From: CAVRXQ01 sp963849105
GTDB lineage: Bacteria; Actinomycetota; Acidimicrobiia; Acidimicrobiales; Bog-793
Assembly (NCBI GenBank): GCA_963849105.1
Contig: CAWKGD010000006.1
Span: forward strand, 248,001-312,000
DNA: 64,000 bases
Direction: 5' to 3'
Shown: positions 28,588-35,362 of the stretch, piece by piece
How positions within the stretch are numbered: the stretch's first letter is position 1
Layout: each line of letters starts with the position of its first letter
Notes under the pieces: model-generated
Database searches by the model: none
What the model was told of the DNA's origin: nothing
The model's input: the letters and a program-made list of their open reading frames with translations, nothing else
Position numbers and translations under genes: made by a program

Positions 28588-29031
28588 CTAGCCGGACACC
28601 TCGATCGTGAGTGCGAATTCGACATCGGGATGCAGACGCACGCCGACCTCATGCGTTCCGACCGAACGGATCGGCTCACGGACGATGAGCTTGTGACGAT
28701 CGAGCGCCACGCCGGACTGGGCTTCCACCGCCGCGACAATTTCGGCTGGGGTGACTGACCCGAAGAGCCGCCCGTTCCGTCCGACGCGCGCGGTAATCAC
28801 CACCGTGACGGGCACGAGTCGTTGCGCAACGGACTCCGCAGCTTGACGAGCGCGTTCGTCGGCAACGTCGCGCGCGCGGCGCATCCGACCCGCCTGCTCG
28901 AGCACTTTGTCGGTCGCCGGGAACGCATGACCACCGGGCAGCAGGAAGTTGCGCGCGTGACCGTCGGCGACGTCGACGACATCTCCGCGCTTCCCGATAC
29001 CCTCGAGATCGCTGCGCAGCACGACCCTCAT
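28588..29031 (-). CDS. rplI: 50S ribosomal protein bL9
   Basis: A 147-residue protein with the L9 N-terminal domain MRVVLRSDLEGIGKRGDVVD and VADGHARNFLLPGGHA, a connecting helix, and a C-terminal domain that ends in the KL-type beta fold (HPDVEFALTIEV). Its ATG overlaps the rpsR stop (ATGA, 29028-29031), indicating translational coupling. Last of the rpsF-ssb-rpsR-rplI operon. Confidence 0.97.
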   Translation of the reverse strand: MRVVLRSDLEGIGKRGDVVDVADGHARNFLLPGGHAFPATDKVLEQAGRMRRARDVADERARQAAESVAQRLVPVTVVITARVGRNGRLFGSVTPAEIVAAVEAQSGVALDRHKLIVREPIRSVGTHEVGVRLHPDVEFALTIEVSG

Positions 29032-29495
29032 TCGGCGGGTTCCTCCGCCTGTCCGCCGGCGCCGACCGCCGGGTCGACCTCGGTCTGTTCCACTTCCTCG
29101 GCTTCGGATTCCGCGCCGTCGTCAACGGGGATCGCGATCTCGACCTCTTCCGGTGCCGGGCGCGTCTCGAAGCGCGGGCCGCCCCGCCCGCCGCGGCCGC
29201 CACGTCCTCCCGGTCGTTCGTTGGTCGTGCGCTGGGTGTACGGCAAGAGGGCGAGTTCCCGCGTCGTCTTGATCGCCCGAGCGACTGCGCGCTGGTGCTG
29301 GGCGCAATTGCCGGAGACCCGGCGCGCCCGGATCTTGCCGCGGTCGGACATGAACTTCCGGAGCAGATTCACGTCCTTGTAGTCGACGTAGTCGATGCCA
29401 TCGCGACAAAAGACGCACACCTTCTTTTTCTGCCGCCGGCCGTTGTCCTTCGGCGCCCGCCGACTCGTGCGGTCGCGGTCGTTGCTCCTCGCCAT
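29028..29495 (-). CDS. rpsR: 30S ribosomal protein bS18 with long RGG/acidic C-terminal tail
   Basis: The S18 core spans about residues 20-88 (KKKVCVFCRDGIDYVDYKDV, NCAQHQRAVARAIKTTRELA, LLPYTQR). C27, C30, C64 and H67 form the zinc-type (C+) pattern. After it comes a 65-residue extension: GGRGGRGGRGG followed by a strongly acidic, Ala-rich tail ending EEPAE. The usual length is 75-95; here it is 155. The start overlaps the ssb stop by one base (TGATG). The extension is in frame with the ATGA coupling to rplI, so it is not a read-through artefact. Confidence 0.95.
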   Translation of the reverse strand: MARSNDRDRTSRRAPKDNGRRQKKKVCVFCRDGIDYVDYKDVNLLRKFMSDRGKIRARRVSGNCAQHQRAVARAIKTTRELALLPYTQRTTNERPGGRGGRGGRGGPRFETRPAPEEVEIAIPVDDGAESEAEEVEQTEVDPAVGAGGQAEEPAE

Positions 29496-29950
29496 CAGAA
29501 CGGCTCCTCGTCGTCGGCCGCCGCGGCCGCCGCTGATGTTCCGCGAGGCGGGCTCGCCGCAGCTGGGCGACCTTCACCCGGGCCGCGGCGCTCGTTTTTC
29601 ATCACCTGTGCGGTCGCCCACCTCAGGCTCGGCCCGAGCTCGTCAGCGACGACTTCGATCTTCGATCGCTTGTCCCCATCGGGGGTTTCCCACGACCGCT
29701 GCTCGAGACGCCCCGTCACGATGATGCGGGCACCTTTCGTCACCGATTCGGAGACGTTCTCTGCCATTTCACGCCAACAGACGACGTCGAAGAACGACGT
29801 CGCCTCCTCCCACTCCTGGGTCTGGCGGTTCTGCCAGCGTCGGTTCACCGCCAAGCCGAAGCTCGCGGTCGCCTGCCCCGACGGGGTGAACCGCAACTCG
29901 GGGTCGCGCGTCACGTTGCCGACCAGCACCACATTGTTTCCGTTCGCCAT
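29495..29950 (-). CDS. ssb: Single-stranded DNA-binding protein
   Basis: A 151-residue SSB: an OB fold (NVVLVGNVTRDPELRFTPSG, SFFDVVCWREMAENV, GARIIVTGRLEQRSW), a short Gly/Pro/Ala linker and the acidic partner-binding tail DDEEPF. It binds single-stranded DNA at forks and repair sites. It lies between rpsF and rpsR as in most bacteria, and overlaps rpsR by one base. Confidence 0.97.
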   Translation of the reverse strand: MANGNNVVLVGNVTRDPELRFTPSGQATASFGLAVNRRWQNRQTQEWEEATSFFDVVCWREMAENVSESVTKGARIIVTGRLEQRSWETPDGDKRSKIEVVADELGPSLRWATAQVMKNERRGPGEGRPAAASPPRGTSAAAAAADDEEPF

Positions 29951-29968
29951 ATCTGCCTCTTTTTTTCG

Positions 29969-30307
29969 CTAGCTCGCCGGCAACGCCTCGACCGCCGGTG
30001 CGGGCGCCTGGCCGGCGATCTTCTCCGGTTTGCGGATGATCCGGTGGCGCAAGACATCGTCAGCCAGCGAGAGGACCCTGTCCGCTTCCGCGACCGCCTC
30101 AGGCGTCGCCACGACCTCGACGAACAGATAGATGCCTTCGCTGCGATGCTTGAGCTCGTACGCGAAGGTGCGTCGACCCCAGCGTTCGATACCGTTCACC
30201 GATCCACCGGCGGACTGGACGATCTCGCCGACGCGATCGGTCGTCGCCTTGATGTCGATCTCTTCGAGGCCGGCATCAAAGATGACGGCGATTTCGTAGG
30301 GCCGCAG
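29969..30307 (-). CDS. rpsF: 30S ribosomal protein bS6, apparent CTG start
   Basis: The conserved S6 N-terminus (LRPYEIAVIFDAGLEE, normally MRPYEI...) is encoded in frame up to a CTG at 30305-30307, and an in-frame TGA lies three codons upstream of it. No ATG, GTG or TTG exists between that stop and the conserved region. AGGAGG is placed nine bases before the CTG, so CTG appears to be the initiation codon, giving 112 residues. The body reads GIERWGRRTFAYELKHRSEG, YLFVEVVATPEA. S6 pairs with S18 on the 30S platform; rpsR is two genes downstream. An ATG-to-CTG sequencing error is the alternative. Confidence 0.88.
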   Translation of the reverse strand: MRPYEIAVIFDAGLEEIDIKATTDRVGEIVQSAGGSVNGIERWGRRTFAYELKHRSEGIYLFVEVVATPEAVAEADRVLSLADDVLRHRIIRKPEKIAGQAPAPAVEALPAS

Positions 30308-30463
30308 GGCGGCTCACCTCCTCAGGACCCGGCGCACGAGCGCCCGGGGCTCCGGTCTCTCCCGGAGCAGGGGTGTTCAGGACGCAGGCATCGTAGTCGA
30401 GCGCGCTCTCGGCTCGATCGGTCGCCCACCGCGCGATCGTCGCGATTGGCCTTGACGCGCTGC

Positions 30464-31324
30464 CTAACGCGGATCCTCTGGCTGCTCCTCGCGTAGCGGC
30501 TCGGCGAGTTCGCCGGCGGCGTGGTAGCTCTCGTCCTCCGAGGGATAGGCGCCCGTTCGCACGTCAGACGCGAAGCGCTCGATGGCGCCCGTCACGACCT
30601 GTCCGAGGTCGGCGTAGCGGCGCACGAACTTCGCCGGCGGCCGCGCCGACATCCCCAAAACATCGTGGATCACCAGCACCTGGCCGTCGGTGTGCCGTCC
30701 GGCGCCGATGCCGATCGTCGGGATCCCGACGGATTCGGTGATCCGCCTAGCGAGCAGGTCAGGCATGCCCTCGAGGACGATCGCGAAGCAGCCCGCCGCG
30801 TCGAGCGCCTTCGCGTCGAGTTCCAGCGCGTGTGCCGCCTCGGGCGCACGACCTTGGATCCTGAACCCCCCGAAGACGAGCAGGGACTGGGGCGTCAGCC
30901 CGAGGTGTCCCATCACCGGGATCTCGGCTTCCAAGATGGCGTGGATCACCGGCAGGCGTCGACGCCCTCCTTCGAGCTTCACGGCTTTCGCGCCGGCGCG
31001 GATCAGCGTCGCGGCGTTGCGCACCGCGTCGAGCGGATCGAGGTGGTAGCTCATCCAGGGCAGGTCGGCAACAACGAGCGCGCGGGGCCGGGCGCGGGCG
31101 ACCGCGCCGACATGGTGTGCGATCTGGTCGACGTCGACGCTCAGGGTGTTCTCGTATCCGAGGACGTTGTCGGCGACAGAGTCCCCGACAAGGATCACGT
31201 CGACGCCCGCCTGGTCGGCGAAACGGGCGAAGGGCTCGTCGTAGGCCGTCACCATCACGATCGGCTTGTCCCCGCGCGCCCGTTTGTGCTGCGCGATCGA
31301 AGGAACGGTCACGGATTCGGTCAC
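30464..31324 (-). CDS. panB: 3-methyl-2-oxobutanoate hydroxymethyltransferase
   Basis: Makes ketopantoate from ketoisovalerate and methylene-tetrahydrofolate in pantothenate (CoA) synthesis. A (beta/alpha)8 protein of 286 residues with MVTAYDEPFARFADQAGVDV, ILVGDSVADNVLGYENTLSV (metal-binding Asp), ADLPWMSYHL, AVKLEGG, VMGHLGLTPQS and IGIGAGRHTDGQVLVIHD. The GTG start at 31324 has AGGAGG five bases upstream. It sits between rpsF and the DUF5318 gene, where mycobacteria carry ponA1 instead. No other pantothenate gene is in the window. Confidence 0.95.
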   Translation of the reverse strand: MTESVTVPSIAQHKRARGDKPIVMVTAYDEPFARFADQAGVDVILVGDSVADNVLGYENTLSVDVDQIAHHVGAVARARPRALVVADLPWMSYHLDPLDAVRNAATLIRAGAKAVKLEGGRRRLPVIHAILEAEIPVMGHLGLTPQSLLVFGGFRIQGRAPEAAHALELDAKALDAAGCFAIVLEGMPDLLARRITESVGIPTIGIGAGRHTDGQVLVIHDVLGMSARPPAKFVRRYADLGQVVTGAIERFASDVRTGAYPSEDESYHAAGELAEPLREEQPEDPR

Positions 31325-31404
31325 CTCGACCTCCTGCCGTCCAGTGCACCCGGCTACCGGCGGCACTCCCACGCTATCCGCGATGAAAGCAACTCGACGA
31401 GCGG

Positions 31405-31821
31405 TTAGAGCGCCGAGCGCCTCCGCGCGACGGAGCCGGTGAACATCCGCAACACATGGTTCCACGAGCACTCGACGCACACTTCGACGACGTAGAACGC
31501 GACATCGTCACGGTGGCTCGCGAGGTCACGGATCCCCCCGCCCATCGGAAGCGCCCTCCCCCCGGGAGGAAGGCGGGAACCGAACGCAAAGGCGACGTGG
31601 ACGAGCTTCGCCTCCCCACAGATCGGGCACTCCATCTCGGTGACATGACCCAGGTTGCGCGCCACTCGCAACAGCTCGGGATGGGCGTCGCAGACGTCGA
31701 CGCGGGAGAGGCGGCCCTTGCGGTATTCCCGGACGACCGAATCGCGGGCGAGGCGGTACTCGATCTGACCGAGCCCGCGCACTTCGGGGCGTTCGGCCTC
31801 GGATTCCTGTCCGGATTGCAC
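31405..31821 (-). CDS. DUF5318 protein (zinc-ribbon-like, actinobacterial)
   Basis: A 138-residue actinobacteria-specific protein; the family has no known function. The pattern DVCDAHPELLRVARNLGHVT, MECPICGEAKLVHVAFAFG, VVEVCVECSWNHVLRMF contains two CxxC pairs that could bind zinc. In M. tuberculosis the homologue (Rv0049) also lies beside the PadR and inositol-phosphate synthase genes, and the same neighbours occur here. The GTG start is preceded by TAGCCT at a six-base distance, so the transcript is probably leaderless. Confidence 0.82.
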   Translation of the reverse strand: MQSGQESEAERPEVRGLGQIEYRLARDSVVREYRKGRLSRVDVCDAHPELLRVARNLGHVTEMECPICGEAKLVHVAFAFGSRLPPGGRALPMGGGIRDLASHRDDVAFYVVEVCVECSWNHVLRMFTGSVARRRSAL

Positions 31822-31827
31822 GTCGGC

Positions 31828-31833
31828 AGGCTA
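31828..31833 (-). promoter_or_regulatory. Leaderless -10 box of the DUF5318 gene
   Basis: TAGCCT on the minus strand, six bases before the GTG at 31821. Confidence 0.5.
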
Positions 31834-31937
31834 CCTGGCCGCTGGTACGGCGAAGGCGGCTTTTTCAGTGTCACGCTGCCGGAACGGGTCCCGGCGGTTG
31901 TCATCAAATCGACATATCGAATCGATACATCGGCCAC

Positions 31938-31943
31938 TAATAT
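31938..31943 (+). promoter_or_regulatory. Leaderless -10 box of the PadR gene
   Basis: TAATAT at 31938-31943, six bases (GGCACC) before the GTG at 31950. It is close to the ideal -10 hexamer and leaves no room for a ribosome-binding site. Confidence 0.6.
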
Positions 31944-31949
31944 GGCACC

Positions 31950-32714
31950 GTGCTCGAACTCGCGATCCTCGGTCTGGTGAAAGAACGGCCGATGCACGGC
32001 TATGAGATCCGCAAGTCCCTGCGGGAGGACTTCGGGGTGCTGTCGAACCTTTCGTTCGGCTCGCTCTATCCGGCTCTTGCCCGCCTCGAGGCGGCTGGGG
32101 CACTCAGCACACTGGAGCCTGCGGACACACCGCGCCGTGCGCGTCGCCGCGAAGAGACGCTCCCGCTGACCGGGTCGCTCGCCGGTGAGCGCGCCGCGGT
32201 CGTTGCGCGTCGCTCCCTCGGCGAAGCGGCGGCGGTCTTGGGGGCGCGTTCGACTCGGTCGCGCAAGGTTTACGTCATCACGCCGCGCGGCGAAGAGCTC
32301 TTCGAAGAGCTCTTGGAGTCGAACGATGGCCCCGCAGAAGACCCGAAGGGATTCTCGTTGCGACTCGCGTTCGCGAAGTACTTGAGCCCCCAGTCACGGG
32401 TACGACTGCTCGAGCGGCGCCGCAGCCAACTGGTCGAACGCCTTCAGCACTCCGAGCGCGCTCTCGGGCGACCGAAGCGACCGATGGACGACTACGAGCG
32501 CTCGATCGCCGAGCACGCCAAGGACACGATTGCCGCCGACCTGTCCTGGGTCGAGCGCCTGCTCGAGCGCGAGCGTCACTTGCTCGAACGACTCGAAACA
32601 CCGACGTCAACGAAGCGTCCGCGTCGCGGCACTCGAGGTAACCACAACGAACAATCGCCCGTCGCCGCCGCGAGCGGTGCAGGCGCCAAACAAGGAGAAC
32701 GGCCACCCCGATGA
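31950..32714 (+). CDS. PadR-family transcriptional regulator
   Basis: A 254-residue regulator. The winged helix is at the N-terminus (MLELAILGLVKERPMHGYEI, FGSLYPALARLEAAGALSTL). The wing is interrupted by an insert of about 50 Arg/Ala-rich residues before KVYVITPRGEELFEELL. A C-terminal helical (Vir_act_alpha-like) domain and a basic, low-complexity tail follow. The same split architecture occurs in the mycobacterial Rv0047c group, also beside ino1. Its stop overlaps the ino1 start (ATGA, 32711-32714), so it may control inositol synthesis in this operon. Confidence 0.88.
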   Translation: MLELAILGLVKERPMHGYEIRKSLREDFGVLSNLSFGSLYPALARLEAAGALSTLEPADTPRRARRREETLPLTGSLAGERAAVVARRSLGEAAAVLGARSTRSRKVYVITPRGEELFEELLESNDGPAEDPKGFSLRLAFAKYLSPQSRVRLLERRRSQLVERLQHSERALGRPKRPMDDYERSIAEHAKDTIAADLSWVERLLERERHLLERLETPTSTKRPRRGTRGNHNEQSPVAAASGAGAKQGERPPR

Positions 32715-33802
32715 ACCAGCCGAAGGGGAAGATCAAAGTCGCAATCGCCGGCGTCGGGAACTGCGCCTGCTCGCTCGTGCAGGGCGTCGAGTACTACCGC
32801 GACGCCGACGCGAACGAGGCGGTGCCGGGGCTGATGCACGTTTCGCTCGGCGGCTACCACGTTGGTGACGTCGAATTCGTCGCCGCGTTCGACGTCGACG
32901 CGGAAAAGGTCGGCCTCGAACTCGACAAGGCGGTCTTCGCCGGCCACAACAATACGATCCGCTTCTCCGACGTCCCCTCGAGCGAGGTCACCGTCCAGCG
33001 CGGACCGACGCTCGACGGGCTCGGCAAGTACTACCGCCAGGTCGTCGAGGAGTCTGCGGAGCCGCCGGTCGACGTAGCGCGGGTGCTGCGCGATTCGGGC
33101 GCGGAAGTCCTCGTCGCGTACTTGCCCGTCGGCTCCGAGCAAGCCCAGAAGTACTACGCGCAGGCCGCGATCGACGCCGGAGTCGCCTTCGTGAACGCGA
33201 TCCCCGTCTTCATCGCGAGTGACCCGGTCTGGGCGGAGAAGTTCGCCGCGGCCGGGGTTCCGATCGTCGGCGACGACATCAAGAGCCAGGTCGGCGCCAC
33301 GATCGTCCACCGGATGCTCGCTCGGCTCTTCGAAGACCGCGGCACGACGCTCGATCGCACCTACCAGTTGAACGTCGGCGGCAACATGGACTTCAAGAAC
33401 ATGTTGGAGCGAGAGCGGCTCGAGTCGAAGAAGCTCTCGAAGACCCAGGCGGTGACGAGCCAGATCGAAGGCGGGATCGCTCCGGAGTCGGTCCACATCG
33501 GTCCGTCCGACCACGTCCCGTGGCTCGAGGATCGCAAGTGGGCGTACATCCGGTTGGAGGGCCGCAATTTCGGCGACGTGCCGCTCAATCTCGAATTGAA
33601 GCTCGAGGTGTGGGACTCACCGAACTCGGCCGGCGTGATCATCGACGCGCTGAGGTGCGCGCGAATCGCTCTCGATCGCGGCATCGCCGGGCCGCTCGTC
33701 GGTCCGTCCGCCTATTTCATGAAGTCTCCGCCGGTCCAGTACCACGACGAGGAAGCGCGCGTGCTCGTCGAGCGCTTCGCGGCAGGGACCGAGGACGCTT
33801 AA
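32711..33802 (+). CDS. ino1: myo-Inositol-1-phosphate synthase (actinobacterial type)
   Basis: Converts glucose 6-phosphate to inositol 1-phosphate with NAD+, feeding phosphatidylinositol and mycothiol pathways. A 363-residue protein starting KIKVAIAGVGNCACSLVQGV (Rossmann fold), with SEQAQKYYAQAAIDAGVAFV, NAIPVFIASDP and the conserved GDDIKSQVGATIVHRMLA, then LNVGGNMDFKNML. It is coupled to PadR upstream. Its stop shares the sequence TTAA (33799-33802) with the stop of the convergent CCA-adding enzyme gene. Confidence 0.96.
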   Translation: MNQPKGKIKVAIAGVGNCACSLVQGVEYYRDADANEAVPGLMHVSLGGYHVGDVEFVAAFDVDAEKVGLELDKAVFAGHNNTIRFSDVPSSEVTVQRGPTLDGLGKYYRQVVEESAEPPVDVARVLRDSGAEVLVAYLPVGSEQAQKYYAQAAIDAGVAFVNAIPVFIASDPVWAEKFAAAGVPIVGDDIKSQVGATIVHRMLARLFEDRGTTLDRTYQLNVGGNMDFKNMLERERLESKKLSKTQAVTSQIEGGIAPESVHIGPSDHVPWLEDRKWAYIRLEGRNFGDVPLNLELKLEVWDSPNSAGVIIDALRCARIALDRGIAGPLVGPSAYFMKSPPVQYHDEEARVLVERFAAGTEDA

Positions 33803-35202
33803 CGGAGCGCCGGTCCCTCCTCGGCCCACCACGCGTCGAGTCGACGGGTGATCTCCTCCTTGCCGAGCAAGCCTTCGTCGAGGCGGACCTCCAAGAGATA
33901 CGCGAGGGCGCGTCCGACGAGCGGGCCGGGCTCGACACCGAGGTGATCCATCACTTCGTTGCCGTCGAGTTCGGGTCGGATCGCGTCGAGCGCCTCGCGC
34001 GCTGAGAGTTCCGCGAGCCGCGCTTCGAGATCGTCCATCCGAGCTTCGAGTTCGCGCGCGCGCTCCACGTTGCGCGTCGTGCAATCGGCGCGCGTGAGCT
34101 CGTTGAGATGCTCGAGGAGCGGACCAGCGTCGCGCGCGTACCGCCTGAGCGCAGAGTCGGTCCAGCCCATCTTGTAGGTATGGAATCTCAAGTGCAGCTC
34201 GATGAGACGACTGACCGCGTCGATCTCGTTCTGGGGATAGCGCAGCGCTTCGAGCCGGCGTCGCGCCATGCGCGCGCCGACGATGTCGTGGTGGTAAAAG
34301 CTCACACCGTCGGGTCCGTAGGCGCGCGTCTGGGGTTTTCCGATGTCGTGCAGCAGCGCCGCCAGGCGCAATACCTCGTCGGGACGCGTCTTTCCGACGA
34401 CGGCGATCGTGTGGGCGAGGACGTCTTTGTGTCGGTGGACCGAGTCTTGTTCGAGCGCGAGAGCGGGAATCTCAGGTAGGAACTGGTCGGCAAGTCCCGT
34501 CGTGACGACGAACCACAGTCCCGCCTCGGGATCAGGGAGCACGATGAGCCGGTTGAGCTCGTCACGGATCCGCTCCGCCGAGACGACCGAGAGCCGACCC
34601 GCAAGACGGCGCGCCGCTTCGGTCAGCTCTTCGGTCGGAGTGAGCTCATACCCCGCGATGAATCGTGCTGCCCGCAACGTGCGCAGCGCGTCGTCGCTGA
34701 ACGACGTCTGTGGGTCGAGCGGCGTTCGCAGTGTGCGCGACGCAAGGTCGGCGAGACCGTCGAACGGGTCGATGAGTTCGAGATCGGGCAGCGATAGGGC
34801 CATCGCGTTCACCGTGAAATCGCGGCGAGAAAGGTCCGTAACGACATCGTCGCCGAAGCGGACCTCGGGCTTGCGAGACTCGGGGACGTAGACCTCGGCG
34901 CGATGGGTCGTGATCTCGAAGCGCCGACCGCGGTGGGATGCGCCGATCGTCCCAAAGCGCTTCCCCTGTAGCCACACCCTGTCGGCCCACCCATCGACGA
35001 GGCGCTCGATCTCTTCGGGTCTAGCGTCCGTCGTGAGATCGAGATCGGTGTCCGGGCCGAAAGGCTCCTTGCCCCCTGGCGCACCGGCGATCGCGTCTCT
35101 CACCGGTCCGCCGACGAGGTAAACGCGGTAGCCGGCGTCGACGAAACGGCGCGCGAGTTCGTTCGTCTCGCCGACGATCGGCCGGATGCGCTCAGGAATC
35201 AC
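33799..35202 (-). CDS. CCA-adding tRNA nucleotidyltransferase
   Basis: Adds or repairs the 3' CCA end of tRNAs; needed here because the tRNA-Ile in this window lacks an encoded CCA. The head domain has YLVGGPVRDA and the catalytic DTDLDLTTDARP pair of aspartates, GKRFGTIGASHRGRRFEITT, RRDFTVNAMAL and the neck motif SDDALRTLRAARF. An HD domain (LLHDIGKP) follows, the form usual in Gram-positive and mycobacterial (PcnA) enzymes. The GTG at 35202 gives 467 residues and has TACCGT seven bases upstream. An ATG at 35256 is an alternative. Confidence 0.94.
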   Translation of the reverse strand: MIPERIRPIVGETNELARRFVDAGYRVYLVGGPVRDAIAGAPGGKEPFGPDTDLDLTTDARPEEIERLVDGWADRVWLQGKRFGTIGASHRGRRFEITTHRAEVYVPESRKPEVRFGDDVVTDLSRRDFTVNAMALSLPDLELIDPFDGLADLASRTLRTPLDPQTSFSDDALRTLRAARFIAGYELTPTEELTEAARRLAGRLSVVSAERIRDELNRLIVLPDPEAGLWFVVTTGLADQFLPEIPALALEQDSVHRHKDVLAHTIAVVGKTRPDEVLRLAALLHDIGKPQTRAYGPDGVSFYHHDIVGARMARRRLEALRYPQNEIDAVSRLIELHLRFHTYKMGWTDSALRRYARDAGPLLEHLNELTRADCTTRNVERARELEARMDDLEARLAELSAREALDAIRPELDGNEVMDHLGVEPGPLVGRALAYLLEVRLDEGLLGKEEITRRLDAWWAEEGPALR

Positions 35203-35209
35203 GGGCGCG

Positions 35210-35215
35210 ACGGTA
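35210..35215 (-). promoter_or_regulatory. Leaderless -10 candidate of the CCA-adding enzyme gene
   Basis: TACCGT on the minus strand, seven bases before the GTG at 35202. Confidence 0.4.
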
Positions 35216-35362
35216 GCGGTTGACCTTCGCGGCCCGATGGGGCGATCAGGCTTCATAACCTGGATTTGCCCCGAAAGTAGGCTCCGTGCGAGCGGGGACC
35301 GAACGGAGGACGTCTCACCCTTGGCCTGCTCGCCGACGCGTCGTGACCGACCTTTCGCGCGC

